Part shown: positions 51,096 through 60,714 of the stretch, one piece after another
How the letters are laid out: each line of letters starts with the position of its first letter
Numbering within the stretch: the first letter of the stretch is position 1
Assembly: GCA_028285385.1 (NCBI GenBank)
Contig: JANQPR010000133.1
Location: 1 to 64,000, forward strand
DNA: 64,000 bases
Direction of reading: 5' to 3'
Source of the DNA: Phycisphaera sp.
Lineage (GTDB): Bacteria; Planctomycetota; Phycisphaerae; Phycisphaerales; Phycisphaeraceae
The notes under the pieces: generated by a model
Told to the model about the DNA's origin: nothing
What the model saw: the letters and a program-made list of their open reading frames with translations, nothing else
Databases searched by the model: none
Program-made: the position numbers and the translations under genes

Positions 51096-53294
51096 ATGCT
51101 CGATGTGCGCCCATCCCGCCTGCTCGTTCTCGCCGACCGACGCGCCTGGCAGATCGGGTTCGCCGTTCTCGCCGCTTGGTTGGTGGCCGGGCCGAGCGTC
51201 GCGGTTGAGTCGGGTACGGTCACCGACGCCCACGTCGAAGCTCAACTCGTCAGCGAGGTCACGGCCGCCGTGCCCGGCGAGCCGTTCCGCGTCGGGCTGC
51301 GGATGACGATGGACCCGAAATGGCACACGTACTGGATCAACCCCGGGGACGCGGGGCTCACCACCAAGATCAAGTGGACGCTGCCAGAGGGCGTCGAGGC
51401 CGGTGAGATCCAGTGGCCAACGCCGATCAAGTTCGGCGAGGAGCAGGAGATCATCGGCTACGGCTACGAGGACACGGTGCTGTTGCCGGTCGAGGTGACG
51501 GTACCGGCCGACTTCTCGGGTGCAGAACTGACGCTTCAAGCCCGGGTCGATTGGCTTGCGTGCAAGGAGGCCTGCATCCCGGGCCGAGCAGAGTTGTCGA
51601 TATCCCTGCCGGTGGTTGCAGCCGGTGAGCCGGATCGCTCTACGCACGCCGAGGCCTTCGCGCGGGCCGACGCGGACATGCCGCAGCCGACCGACGACGA
51701 TTTCGCGGTGGTCTGGCGGGACGGCGAGAAACTCGTGCTCGGCCTACGTCTGCCACACGATGCGCTGGGTGAAGAAGGCGAGAGTCCCCTGTCGTTCTAC
51801 CCGGGTGCTTTGGGCGTGGTTGACGACTTGGCCGAGCAACCGACTGGGCAACACGGCGACCTGGTCACGCTAACCCTAACCAAGAGCGAGCTGTTCGACG
51901 AAGACACCGAGACGCTCGGCGGTTTGGTCGTGATCGGCGAGGAAGGGTCGGGCGAGCAGGTGAGTTATGCGGTCGACGCGGAGATCCGCGACATACCGCC
52001 CGCGATCCCGGCCGCGACGCCGAAGAACACGACCAGCCTCCTGACGGTGCTCGGCTCGGCGATCGTCGGCGGGCTGATCTTGAACCTGATGCCGTGCGTG
52101 TTCCCGGTGCTGGCGTTGAAGATCACGGGCTTCGTGCAACAGGCGGGCGAGAACCGCGGCCAGATCGCGGCGCACGGGTTTGCGTTTGCGGCCGGGGTGC
52201 TGGTGTCGTTCTGGGCGATCGCGGCGGTGGTGGTGGCGGTTCAGGCCACGGGGCGTGAACTCGGCTGGGGTTTCCAACTGCAGAGCCCGGTGTTCGTCGG
52301 GGCGATGGCGATCCTACTGTTCGCCGTCGGGCTGAACTTTGCCGGGCTCTTCGACATCGGCATGTCCGTCATGACCACGGCGGGGCAGGCCAGCGGCAAG
52401 CTCGCCGGTGGCACGCTCTCGGGCACGTTCGGCTCGGGCGTGTTGGCGACGGCGTTGGCGACGCCCTGCTCGGCGCCGTTCATGTCGACCGCCGTGGGTT
52501 ACGCGTTGACGGCAACCACCGCGACCACGGTGATGGTTCTTACCGCGCTTGGCGTCGGGATGGCGTTGCCATACGTGTTGCTGTCGCTGTTCCCCGCGTG
52601 GTTGAAGGCGCTGCCTAAGCCGGGGCCTTGGATGGAGACGTTCAAGCAGCTCATGGCGTTCCCGATGTTTGCCGTCGTGGCGTACCTGGTGTGGGTCTTC
52701 AATAACCAAACCGGCGGCGGCTTAGGGCTGCCGCTGCTGCTGGGCGCGTTGATCCTCGCGGCGTTGGGGCTGTGGGCACTGGGACGCTGGGGCCGGCCTT
52801 CACTGAGCGGCACGGCGCGGTGGGTTTCACGGTTGGCGTGCTTGTTGCTGCTAACACTCTCAGTGAGCGCGGTGGTGACGGCGTCGAGCTTCGGCGCGGC
52901 TAGTACCACGGAGGCGTCGATGGCAAGTGAAGACGGTTTGAAATGGGAACCGTTTTCCGAAGCGCGCATCGCGGAACTCCGAGCCGCGGGTCATCCGGTG
53001 TTTGTCGACTTCACCGCCGATTGGTGTGCGACCTGCAAGTTCAACGAACGGGTCTTCATCGATACCGCCGATGTGCGAGACACCATCGCCGAACACGGCG
53101 TGGCGCTAGTCAAGGCGGACTGGACGACTCGGGACGACACAATCACGGCGGCGTTGGACGCGTTCGGCGTCCGCAGCGTTCCTTATTACGTCTTTTACCC
53201 CGCGGACCGGGCCGGCGAGGTCGTGCACTTCGACTCTATCTATTCGCAGCAGAAGGTGATCGACGCCATCAAAAAAGTAGCCGGCGCAGGTTGA
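51096..53294 (+). CDS. DsbD-like protein-disulfide reductase
   Basis: A 732-residue protein. After a signal peptide (about 1-36) comes a periplasmic DsbD N-terminal-type domain with a C-x3-C pair (WLACKEACIPG). The membrane domain has eight or so helices and paired redox cysteines LNLMPCVFPVL and LATPCSAPFMS. A C-terminal thioredoxin domain shows VDFTADWCATCKFNE. Such proteins pass electrons from cytoplasmic thioredoxin across the membrane to reduce extracytoplasmic disulfides. The ATG at 51096 lies just past the tRNA fragment, so it is the first chromosomal gene after the island. A redoxin follows after 102 bases. Confidence 0.92.
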   Translation: MLDVRPSRLLVLADRRAWQIGFAVLAAWLVAGPSVAVESGTVTDAHVEAQLVSEVTAAVPGEPFRVGLRMTMDPKWHTYWINPGDAGLTTKIKWTLPEGVEAGEIQWPTPIKFGEEQEIIGYGYEDTVLLPVEVTVPADFSGAELTLQARVDWLACKEACIPGRAELSISLPVVAAGEPDRSTHAEAFARADADMPQPTDDDFAVVWRDGEKLVLGLRLPHDALGEEGESPLSFYPGALGVVDDLAEQPTGQHGDLVTLTLTKSELFDEDTETLGGLVVIGEEGSGEQVSYAVDAEIRDIPPAIPAATPKNTTSLLTVLGSAIVGGLILNLMPCVFPVLALKITGFVQQAGENRGQIAAHGFAFAAGVLVSFWAIAAVVVAVQATGRELGWGFQLQSPVFVGAMAILLFAVGLNFAGLFDIGMSVMTTAGQASGKLAGGTLSGTFGSGVLATALATPCSAPFMSTAVGYALTATTATTVMVLTALGVGMALPYVLLSLFPAWLKALPKPGPWMETFKQLMAFPMFAVVAYLVWVFNNQTGGGLGLPLLLGALILAALGLWALGRWGRPSLSGTARWVSRLACLLLLTLSVSAVVTASSFGAASTTEASMASEDGLKWEPFSEARIAELRAAGHPVFVDFTADWCATCKFNERVFIDTADVRDTIAEHGVALVKADWTTRDDTITAALDAFGVRSVPYYVFYPADRAGEVVHFDSIYSQQKVIDAIKKVAGAG

Positions 53295-53396
53295 CTTTGG
53301 TGCGCCGCGCCTAACATCAAAAATCCTTGCGTCATCTCCCGCGGTGCCGTGTGGCCCTCGGAGTGACGCTCCACCGCTAGAACGAGGAAGAACGCC

Positions 53397-54065
53397 ATGA
53401 CGTTTCGCAAACCGAGTTTCACGCCTTGGCTCGCCGTCTTGGCCGTAATGGGCCTGAGCATCGGGATCGGGATCGGCACCGCCGACCGCGTCGCGTTGGC
53501 CGATGACTACGGCGACGCCCCGAGCGGCACCGACAATGAAGCGGTCGGCCTGCCCGAGGCCTCGGCGTTCACGCTGACCGACACGAACGGCATCGAGCAC
53601 AGCCTCGCCGATTTCCGCGGCAAGCACGTCGTGTTGGAGTGGATCAACGACGGGTGCCCGTTCGTCAAGAAGTTCTACGTGCCGGGCAAGATGCAGGAAC
53701 TACAGGAGACGTACACCGAGCAGGACGTCATCTGGCTCGCCATCGCGTCGTCCGCGCCTGGCAAGCAGGGCCACCACGACGCGGCCGGATGGAACCAGAT
53801 CATCGCCGACTGGGACATCAAGGCGACCGCGATCCTCCTCGACGAGGACGGCGCCGTGGGTCGGGCGTACGACGCGAAGACCACGCCGCATATGATCGTT
53901 ATCAACCCGGACGGCAAACTCATCTACGACGGCGCGATCGACAGCGTCCGATCGGCGAGCAGCGACGACATCGACGACGCCGAGAACTACGTCGCCACGG
54001 TGCTCGACGGCGTCCTGCTACAGAAGACGCAGCCCTACGGCTGCAGCGTGAAGTACGCGAACTGA
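53397..54065 (+). CDS. Exported thioredoxin-fold (redoxin) protein
   Basis: A 222-residue protein with an N-terminal signal (TPWLAVLAVMGLSIGIGIG), then an AhpC/TSA-like redoxin fold: ASAFTLTDTNGIEHSLADFRGKHVVLEW, the reactive region INDGCPFVKKFYVPG, TPHMIVINPDGKLIYDG (the cis-proline loop), and YGCSVKYAN at the C-terminus. The usual CxxC is replaced by C-P-F-V, leaving one N-terminal cysteine and one far C-terminal one, peroxiredoxin-like. GAGGAAG precedes the ATG. Likely a partner of the DsbD-like reductase just upstream. Confidence 0.85.
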   Translation: MTFRKPSFTPWLAVLAVMGLSIGIGIGTADRVALADDYGDAPSGTDNEAVGLPEASAFTLTDTNGIEHSLADFRGKHVVLEWINDGCPFVKKFYVPGKMQELQETYTEQDVIWLAIASSAPGKQGHHDAAGWNQIIADWDIKATAILLDEDGAVGRAYDAKTTPHMIVINPDGKLIYDGAIDSVRSASSDDIDDAENYVATVLDGVLLQKTQPYGCSVKYAN

Positions 54066-54086
54066 ACACATCTCAAGGCAACAGAC

Positions 54087-54115
54087 AAAAGCCCGGCTGT
54101 TTTGGCCGGGCTTTT
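54087..54115. terminator. Bidirectional Rho-independent terminator
   Basis: AAAAGCCCGGC (54087-54097) pairs perfectly with GCCGGGCTTTT (54105-54115) around a 7-base loop. Located between the convergent redoxin and sigma-factor genes, with T-runs usable on both strands. Confidence 0.92.
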
Positions 54116-54142
54116 CTGTTGGATCGCACTCGCGTAATCGCT

Positions 54143-55036
54143 CTACGCTGACTGGCGGCGTTGTCGGTTCGCCTCGGCCTCCTGCCGGAAGCGGATCGCG
54201 GCCAGGGGGCGGTCAGAGTTCATTCGTGTGTTGAGCTTCTTGAGCGCCTCGATCTCGATCTGACGGACGCGCTCACGGGTGAGGCCTACCTTCGCGCCGA
54301 TCTCCTTGAGCGTCAGCGGCTCCTCGCCATCGAGCCCGTAGCGGAGGCGGAGGATGGTCGCCTCGCGGTCGTCGATGGCCTCGAGCATCAGCCCGATCGT
54401 GTTCAGGTCGTCTTCCTTGAGGACCTGCTCCTCGGGCGTCAGCGTGCGTTCGTCGGCGAGCATCTCCGACAGCGTCGGCGGGGCGTGGTCGCCGCCCTCC
54501 GACTCCTGCATCGGGCGCTGCGAAGCCTTCACGGCCTTGCGGATGATCCGCACCTTCTTGGGCGGCAGCTCCATCCGCTCGGCCAGCTCGTTGATGTTCG
54601 GGGTTCGGCCGAGCTCTTCCTCCAGGTCGCGCGACGCCTTCTTCCACTTGGCGATCAGCTCGACCATGTAGGCGGGGATGTGGATCGGCTGCACGGCGTT
54701 GATCAGGGCACGTTTGATCGCCTGCTTGATCCACCACGAGCCATAAGTCGAGAACCGTGCACCGACCTCCGGGTCAAAGCCTTCGACGGCGCGGAGCAGC
54801 CCGAGGTTGCCTTCTTCGATCAGGTCCTGCAGCGGCAGCCCACGATTGGAATACCGCTTCGCGATGGCCACGACAAGCCGCAGGTTCGCGCGGATCATGC
54901 GTTCGCGTGAGGCCATGCAGTTCTCGTGGATGATCTTCCGGCAGAGATCCTTCTCCTCGTCAGCGGTGAGGAGGGCGACCTCGTCGATCTGCCGAAGGTA
55001 GAGCTCGAGCTCGGTTTTGACGCGACCCTTGGCCAT
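54143..55036 (-). CDS. RNA polymerase sigma factor, RpoD/SigA type, short form
   Basis: A 297-residue sigma-70 factor lacking region 1.1. Region 1.2: LELYLRQIDEVALLTADEE. Region 2: ANLRLVVAIAKRY, LPLQDLIEEGNLGLLRAVEGFD, RFSTYGSWWIKQAIKRAL. Region 3: IHIPAYMVELIAKW. Region 4: LRYGLDGEEPLTLKEIGAKVGLTRERVRQIE for -35 recognition. GGAGGAG five bases before the ATG at 55036 fixes the start and excludes the longer frame. Bacteria of this group often carry several such primary-like factors, so it may be an alternative primary sigma rather than the only one. Confidence 0.93.
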   Translation of the reverse strand: MAKGRVKTELELYLRQIDEVALLTADEEKDLCRKIIHENCMASRERMIRANLRLVVAIAKRYSNRGLPLQDLIEEGNLGLLRAVEGFDPEVGARFSTYGSWWIKQAIKRALINAVQPIHIPAYMVELIAKWKKASRDLEEELGRTPNINELAERMELPPKKVRIIRKAVKASQRPMQESEGGDHAPPTLSEMLADERTLTPEEQVLKEDDLNTIGLMLEAIDDREATILRLRYGLDGEEPLTLKEIGAKVGLTRERVRQIEIEALKKLNTRMNSDRPLAAIRFRQEAEANRQRRQSA

Positions 55037-55213
55037 GCAAACTCCTCCGGCCGGTGTGGCCGATCCTGAGGCGCCGAGCGTGGCCCGGGCCCTTGGCAAC
55101 ATCGACGGGATCGGGGCACCGCTTAACGGAGGGGGACCGACGGCCGCGGCGAGTCAGGAACGCCGTTTGGGCCGTAACGCCTGTGCTGCCCGGCAGTTGC
55201 TAGGCTGGGGCCG

Positions 55214-57046
55214 TTGAGTGATGGAGCCCCCGACAAGCCGCCTTCGGCCGCCCAGGCGGCCCTCGCCGGCATCGAGCCGTTAACCCGGGCGGCGACTGCG
55301 CCGCTGCGGCTGGCTCGGGGTTATCGGGCCGGGTGGTGGCGGGCGGACATCCTCGCGGCGGTCACGGTGGCGTTGGTCGCGGTGCCACAGTCGATGGCGT
55401 TCGCGGAGGTCGCGGGCCTGCCCCCGCAGGTCGGGCTGTACACGATGATCGTGGCGGCGGTGGTCGGCGGGCTGCTGACGTCCAGCCGGTTCCTCTCGAT
55501 CGGGCCGACCAACACGATGTCGATCATGGCCGGCAGCGCAGTGCTGCTGGTCGCCGGCGACGCGTCAGTTGAAAACAAGATCGCTTTCATCGGCGGCATC
55601 GCAGTGCTGGCCGGGGTCATCCAACTGCTGTTCGCACTGCTGCGGCTCGGTGAGTTGGTGCGTTACGTGAGCCACAGTGTGATCGTGGGGTTCGCGGCGG
55701 GGGCCGGTGTGTTGATCGCGGCGAAACAGGTGCCGGCGTTCCTGGGGGTCGAGGTCGGCGAAGTCCGCGAGCATCTGCACGGCCTGCCTAAGACGGTGGT
55801 GCAGTTGATCGAGACGACCGGGGGCCCGGACTGGCGGCCGATCGCGGCCGGGGCCGTCTCGCTTGCCGTCGCGCTGATATGCAGGCGAGTGTCGAAATGG
55901 CTGCCGGCGTATCTGCTGGCGGTCGTGGCGGGCGGGGTAGTCGTTTGGCTGGCAGGGTGGACGCCGGACCAGCTCCGGCAGGTCGGCGAGTTGCCGTCGG
56001 GGTTGCCTGCGTTCCAGGCGCCGCCATCCGACTTGGGGTTCTACCGCGAGATGCTGGTGCCGGCGTTGGCGATCGCGCTGGTCGGGATGATCGAGGCATA
56101 CGGGATCGGGAAGACCCTCGCGGGCCGGGCCGGGGACCGGCTTGACGCGAATCAGGAGTTCGTCGCGCAGGGCGTGACGAACATCGCGGTCGGCGTGTTC
56201 CGCGGGATGCCGGCCACGGGCAGCTTCTCTCGCTCCGCGCTGAATGCCGACGCCGGGGCGAACTCGTCACTGGCGTGCTTGCTCAGCGGCGTATTCACCG
56301 CAGCGGTGTTCCTGTTGCTCGCGCCAGCGGCGCGTTTCATCCCGATGGCCAGCATCGCGGCGATCCTGTTCATCATCGCCTACGGGCTGATCGACTGGCG
56401 ATACGTGCGTCGGCTGATCAGGTCCAACAACGCCGACCTCGCGGTGTGCGTCGGAACGTTCGCCGCCACGCTCACGATCCCGTTGGAGATCGCGGTATTC
56501 GTCGGCGTTTTCCTGAACATTGCGCTGTACCTGCGACGGGCAAAGCAGGTGTACCTGATGGAGATGGTGCGAGACCCGGACTCGTCGACCGGGCTGATCG
56601 AGCGGCCGCTGCGCGCCGAGGACAGCGACGGCTCGATCGTGTTCGTCCAGCTCGAAGGGAACCTGTTCTTCGCTTCGGCCGACGAGCTGCAGGAGCGATT
56701 GACCCAGCTGTACCACCGCGGGGCGAAGGCGGTGATCCTTCGGCTCAAGCGGACCCACATGGTCGACGCCACGGTGATGCACGTGCTCGAGCAGTTTGCC
56801 GAGCGGATGCGCGACGACGGCCGGCACGTGTTGCTATGCGGTGTTCGGCCGCGTATGAAACAACGCATGGACGAGTTCGGGCTGACCGAGTTTATCGGCG
56901 AGGACCACATCTTCCTGACACGCGATGACCTGTTCGCCTCGGCGAAAGCGGCGATCAGCCGGGCGCGGGAACTCACCGGGGCCGACATCACCGGCGGACG
57001 GAACGTGCAAGAGCGCGAACGCCGGCGGTGGGCATACGAGATCTGA
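55214..57046 (+). CDS. SulP family anion (sulfate) permease with STAS domain
   Basis: A 610-residue membrane protein with about 10-12 helices: AAVTVALVAVPQSMAFAEVAGLPPQVGLY is the family opening, then GPTNTMSIM, KTLAGRAGDRLDANQEFVAQG and GMPATGSFSRSALNADAGA, the SulP central motifs. A cytoplasmic STAS domain (about 475-590; IVFVQLEGNLFFASADELQE, VILRLKRTHMVDATVMHVLEQ) follows. It would import sulfate, bicarbonate or another anion. Start is TTG at 55214. Outside the island, but a useful partner for the many sulfatases. Confidence 0.92.
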   Translation: MSDGAPDKPPSAAQAALAGIEPLTRAATAPLRLARGYRAGWWRADILAAVTVALVAVPQSMAFAEVAGLPPQVGLYTMIVAAVVGGLLTSSRFLSIGPTNTMSIMAGSAVLLVAGDASVENKIAFIGGIAVLAGVIQLLFALLRLGELVRYVSHSVIVGFAAGAGVLIAAKQVPAFLGVEVGEVREHLHGLPKTVVQLIETTGGPDWRPIAAGAVSLAVALICRRVSKWLPAYLLAVVAGGVVVWLAGWTPDQLRQVGELPSGLPAFQAPPSDLGFYREMLVPALAIALVGMIEAYGIGKTLAGRAGDRLDANQEFVAQGVTNIAVGVFRGMPATGSFSRSALNADAGANSSLACLLSGVFTAAVFLLLAPAARFIPMASIAAILFIIAYGLIDWRYVRRLIRSNNADLAVCVGTFAATLTIPLEIAVFVGVFLNIALYLRRAKQVYLMEMVRDPDSSTGLIERPLRAEDSDGSIVFVQLEGNLFFASADELQERLTQLYHRGAKAVILRLKRTHMVDATVMHVLEQFAERMRDDGRHVLLCGVRPRMKQRMDEFGLTEFIGEDHIFLTRDDLFASAKAAISRARELTGADITGGRNVQERERRRWAYEI

Positions 57047-57109
57047 GGACGCCCCCAGGTGTGATTGCGGCACGGGCAAGCACTGACCTCGTGGGATGGA
57101 GACTCCGTC

Positions 57110-57988
57110 ATGAACGTCGTGTTCCATCAAGCCGCGCTCGGCGACTTTGCGCTCGTGTTGTCAACAATCCGGCGGTTACCGGGGCCGACAACGCTGGTGG
57201 TGCCGTGGTCGCACGGGCGGGTGGCCGTGTGGCTGGCGCCGGAACTGCGGGTGATGGACGCGGAACTTTTCGAGTTCTCGAGACTGTGGGCCGAGGGAGG
57301 GCCGTCCACGTTGAGCCCGGCGGTGCAGGCGTTGTTCGACGAGGCGAGGCTGATCGTATCGCTGGTTGCGGATGCGAAATCCGCCTGGGCGGCGAACGTC
57401 AAACGTCTCGCCTCGTCCGCCGACCTCGTCTGTGTCCCGCCGCGCCCGCCGGCGTCATGGGAGCGGCACGGGACTGAATGGCACGCCGCGGCTCTGGACC
57501 AAGCCGGTTTACAGCCCGCCCTCAGCGGGACCACATCGACTGAACCCGCGGGCAGCGGCTGGTTGATCCACCCCGGATCGGGAGGGGTCGACAAGTGTTG
57601 GCCGCTCGACCGCTTGCTCGCGATCGCCGAGCGGCTGCAGTCCCGCGGGGTTATTGTGTCCTGGCTTGTCGGCGACGCCGAGGCTGAACGGGGCCTGTTG
57701 GGTCGGCTGCTCGACCAGGTGGACGGGGCCGGCGTCACGCACGCCCGGGACGCCGACACGATGTTGCGGGCGATGCAGGGCGTGTCGCACTACCTCGGCA
57801 ACGACGCCGGCCCGACGCACGTCGCTGCGCAGCTTGGCCTGCACACGACCGCCCTGTTCGGGCCGACCGACCCGCGGGTGTGGGCACCAGTCGGCCCACG
57901 GGTCACGGTCGTCGCTCCGCAGGAGCCCGGCCCCATGGCGTGGCTGTCGGTGGACCACTTGACCGAGCGGCTGAACGCGTCGGCGTAG
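57110..57988 (+). CDS. Glycosyltransferase family 9 (ADP-heptose:LPS heptosyltransferase-like)
   Basis: A 292-residue GT9-type enzyme: MNVVFHQAALGDFALVLSTI opens with the GD pair of heptosyltransferases, LIHPGSGGVDKCWPLDR is the donor-binding block, and YLGNDAGPTHVAAQLG followed by TTALFGPTDPRVWAP is the family's C-terminal signature. Transfers a heptose-like sugar to a surface lipid or glycan in the cytoplasm. The ATG at 57110 has GGATGGAG upstream. It ends 10 bases before ispH and may share its transcript. Confidence 0.9.
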   Translation: MNVVFHQAALGDFALVLSTIRRLPGPTTLVVPWSHGRVAVWLAPELRVMDAELFEFSRLWAEGGPSTLSPAVQALFDEARLIVSLVADAKSAWAANVKRLASSADLVCVPPRPPASWERHGTEWHAAALDQAGLQPALSGTTSTEPAGSGWLIHPGSGGVDKCWPLDRLLAIAERLQSRGVIVSWLVGDAEAERGLLGRLLDQVDGAGVTHARDADTMLRAMQGVSHYLGNDAGPTHVAAQLGLHTTALFGPTDPRVWAPVGPRVTVVAPQEPGPMAWLSVDHLTERLNASA

Positions 57989-57998
57989 ACTGACCACA

Positions 57999-58946
57999 AT
58001 GAAGATCCTGCTCGCCAATCCCCGCGGCTTCTGTGCCGGCGTCGACATGGCGATCGACACCGTGCAGGAGCTCGTCGACCTCATCGGCACGCCGCTCTAT
58101 GTCTACCACGAGATCGTGCACAACCGCCACGTGGTCGAGCGGTTCGTCCGGCAGGGCGTCACGTTCGTCGAAGATGTCAACGAGGTCCCACCTGGGAACA
58201 CGGTCGTGTTCAGCGCCCACGGAGTCAGCCCGCAGGTCCGCGCCGACGCCGAGGCGAGAGACCTACGCATGATCGACGCCACCTGCCCGTTGGTCACGAA
58301 GGTGCACGTTGAGGCACGCCGGTACGCCCGGATGGGCAAACAGATCCTGCTCGTCGGTCACGCCGACCACCAAGAGATCAAGGGCACCTTCGGCGAGGCG
58401 CCCGAGCGTATGACCATTGTCGAAAGCCCCGAGGACGTCGAGGAACTCGACTTCTCGCCCAACACGCCGATGGTGTACCTGACGCAGACGACGCTGAGCA
58501 TCGACGACGCGAACGTGATCATCGACGCGATCAAGCGGAAGTACCCGCACTGTATGGCCCCGCCGAAGGAAGACATCTGCTACGCGACGACGAACCGACA
58601 GCACGCCGTCCGCGACCTCGCTCCGCGGGCGGATCTGACCATCGTCATCGGCTCGCGGAACAGCTCGAACAGTGTCCGCCTCACCGAGATCAGCGAGCAC
58701 TCGGGCACGCCCGCCCGACTGGTCGACGACGCCACCGAGCTGGACTACGGCTGGTTCGAGGGCGTGGAGACCGTGCTGGTCACGGCCGGCGCATCGGCGC
58801 CGGAAGACTTGGTCAACGGCGTGATCCGGGCGCTGCGTATCCGCTACGACGCCGATCTGGAGGAGCCCGTCACCGTGGACGAGGGCATGAACTTCGCCCT
58901 GCCGGTGCAACTGCGGATTTTGAAGAACGAAGCGTCGTCGGCGTGA
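57999..58946 (+). CDS. ispH: 4-hydroxy-3-methylbut-2-enyl diphosphate reductase
   Basis: A 315-residue IspH: three cluster cysteines lie in NPRGFCAGVDMAI (Cys12), MIDATCPLVTKVH and KEDICYATTNRQ, with VYHEIVHNRHVVE and FSAHGVSP carrying the substrate histidines and VIGSRNSSNSVRL binding the diphosphate. It makes isopentenyl and dimethylallyl diphosphate in the last step of the MEP pathway. Length is that of the family. Its end is convergent with the lipoprotein gene (31 bases between stops). Confidence 0.96.
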   Translation: MKILLANPRGFCAGVDMAIDTVQELVDLIGTPLYVYHEIVHNRHVVERFVRQGVTFVEDVNEVPPGNTVVFSAHGVSPQVRADAEARDLRMIDATCPLVTKVHVEARRYARMGKQILLVGHADHQEIKGTFGEAPERMTIVESPEDVEELDFSPNTPMVYLTQTTLSIDDANVIIDAIKRKYPHCMAPPKEDICYATTNRQHAVRDLAPRADLTIVIGSRNSSNSVRLTEISEHSGTPARLVDDATELDYGWFEGVETVLVTAGASAPEDLVNGVIRALRIRYDADLEEPVTVDEGMNFALPVQLRILKNEASSA

Positions 58947-58977
58947 CCAAGCAGCGCTGCTGCCAGATGAAGCGTCG

Positions 58978-60114
58978 TCACTCGTCCGGCTGGTCGAGGT
59001 CGATCACACGGTCGGGCTTGAGTGTGTCGCGGAGCAGATCGAGGTCGAACAACGCGTCGCGTACCCGCCGGTCCTGCGCGTCGGCCGACTTAATCTCGAC
59101 CACCATCTTCGACTCCTCGCCGACTGGATACAGCGTGGCGACCTCGGGCAGCGTCAGCTCGGGCTTGACCGAGGCTTCGGGCACGATCACCCAGCCCTCG
59201 TTGGCCGACACGCCCTCGGCATCCAGGGCCTCTTCGATCAACGCCTTCAGCGAATCGCTGCGGTCGGGCAGCTCTACCACGCGCGTCTGCCCGTCCATGT
59301 TTCGCAGCGTGACCCGGCGCGGTCCCGGCGACGACCGCAGCACGCCCCCGTTGACCAGCCCGCCGCCCTGCACGAAGTACTCCGGCCGGACCAGGTCCTT
59401 GACGGTCACGTCACCGTCGAGCAGGCAGATGACGCTCGACACGCCGTCTCGATCGATGAGGTCGACGCGGCGGGGCGTGCCCGTGGCCGGCTCCAGCAGC
59501 ATCCGCATCCCCATGCCCGGCGGCTCGATCAACGCGTAGCCCCGCAGCGCCTCGACCTCGGGCGTCCCGTCCGGCGGGTTCGGCGTCAACGGCATCAACC
59601 CCAGCAGGAACGGCACCGCGTCCGGCGGGACGACCAACGTCCGACGCGTCGGCCCCTGCCCTATGAACCGGCCGAAGTACAACTCCCCGCCCTCGTGGAG
59701 GTTCACGAAAAGCCAGTACATCGCCTGGTTCGAGCCTGCCCACATCACGGTCTTCCCGAACGCCTCGACCGTCAGCGCCGTGTCGAGCGGGCGACGAAAA
59801 ATCAGCCGGCCCTTGCCGGACTCGCGTCGGCGCTTGCCCTTATCGTCGATCCACACCGCCTCGACGTGCGTGCGGCACGAGAGCGTATCCAAGCCCTCCA
59901 GCCGGGCGTTGTACCGACGGATCAGCGTCGCGTAGTCCGGCATGTTGGCCGACTGCTCCAACCCCGGCGGCAGCAACTCGTCCGGCACCACCGACTTCGA
60001 CGGCGGACAACCGAGCAGGAAGGTAAGCAGCACCGCCAGCGATGCCGACAACAGCCCTCGATGCGCCCACAACCGACACCGTTGTCGAAGAGACGACGAC
60101 TGCCTGGGAATCAA
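58978..60114 (-). CDS. Predicted lipoprotein of unknown function
   Basis: A 378-residue protein starting at TTG 60114, overlapping the upstream stop (TTGA). A lipobox-like LTFLLGCPPSKS near residue 34 gives a lipid-attached cysteine. The body, TLSCRTHVEAVWIDDKGKRRRESGKGRLIFRRPLDTALTVEAFGKTVMWAGSNQAMYWLFV, has the order of LolA/LolB-like or DUF4292-type outer-membrane lipoproteins, but I do not recognise an exact family. It is the last gene of the folD-unknown-lipoprotein run. Confidence 0.75.
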   Translation of the reverse strand: MIPRQSSSLRQRCRLWAHRGLLSASLAVLLTFLLGCPPSKSVVPDELLPPGLEQSANMPDYATLIRRYNARLEGLDTLSCRTHVEAVWIDDKGKRRRESGKGRLIFRRPLDTALTVEAFGKTVMWAGSNQAMYWLFVNLHEGGELYFGRFIGQGPTRRTLVVPPDAVPFLLGLMPLTPNPPDGTPEVEALRGYALIEPPGMGMRMLLEPATGTPRRVDLIDRDGVSSVICLLDGDVTVKDLVRPEYFVQGGGLVNGGVLRSSPGPRRVTLRNMDGQTRVVELPDRSDSLKALIEEALDAEGVSANEGWVIVPEASVKPELTLPEVATLYPVGEESKMVVEIKSADAQDRRVRDALFDLDLLRDTLKPDRVIDLDQPDE

Positions 60115-60704
60115 AGCTCGGCCTCCAGGATCTCGCCGAGTTGTTTTGTCACCTGCTCGACCCCCGCCTCGTCGAGCTTGGGATCCAACACGCGGAGCGT
60201 CTCGTCCTCGTTCCACTTACCGAAGTGGCCCTTGGAGACGTCCGCCTTGGGCGTCATCAACCACCACTCGCGGGCCGGCGGCTCGGCTTCGGGGTTGCTG
60301 GCCTCTTCGCGCTCGACGCCGTCGTATCGCAGCAGCTTCTTCCGCATCAGGATCAACGCAACGACGTACCGAAACGCCAGCCGTTGCGGCTCCTCTGCGT
60401 CTTCAAGCCGACGCAACAAGTTCATCAAGACGGCGTCGTCGACGAACGTTTTCTTTTTTTCCTGCGGGTCCGGGACGGTCGTCTTCCAGAACGAGAACAG
60501 GCCCGCCGGCCGGTAGCCCTGCTGCCACGCGTCGACCGAGACGTCGACGCGTTTCATGCCGAGTTCGTCGTTGGGCTCGCGTTGCTCCGCCGGGATGTCG
60601 ACCAACGCGGAATAGCACGCCTCCCCGGGCTCCAGCGAGCGCCCGGTGGCCAAGCAGAACCCAGAAGGTTTCTGCACGTCGTAGCCGGGGGTGAGTTGAG
60701 ACAT
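60111..60704 (-). CDS. Conserved-looking hypothetical protein with N-terminal Cys pair
   Basis: A 197-residue soluble protein. GFCLATGRSLEPGEACYSAL contains C-x13-C, reminiscent of half a zinc ribbon; later WWLMTPKADVSKGHFGKWNED and an acidic C-terminus. It has normal codon use, starts 10 bases after the folD stop, and overlaps the next gene by four bases, so the frame is surely coding. Function is not recognised. Confidence 0.8.
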   Translation of the reverse strand: MSQLTPGYDVQKPSGFCLATGRSLEPGEACYSALVDIPAEQREPNDELGMKRVDVSVDAWQQGYRPAGLFSFWKTTVPDPQEKKKTFVDDAVLMNLLRRLEDAEEPQRLAFRYVVALILMRKKLLRYDGVEREEASNPEAEPPAREWWLMTPKADVSKGHFGKWNEDETLRVLDPKLDEAGVEQVTKQLGEILEAEL

Positions 60705-60714
60705 TGCCGACAGT

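Noticed and set aside
50675-51223. Minus-strand frame containing GFEPATYGSGG
   Set aside because: The same artefact over the tRNA fragment; it helped reveal the fragment but is not a gene.
54143-55036. Possible link of the sigma factor to the island
   Set aside because: It lies outside the tRNA repeat beside housekeeping genes and has the full primary-sigma motif set, so a special link to glycan use is unsupported.
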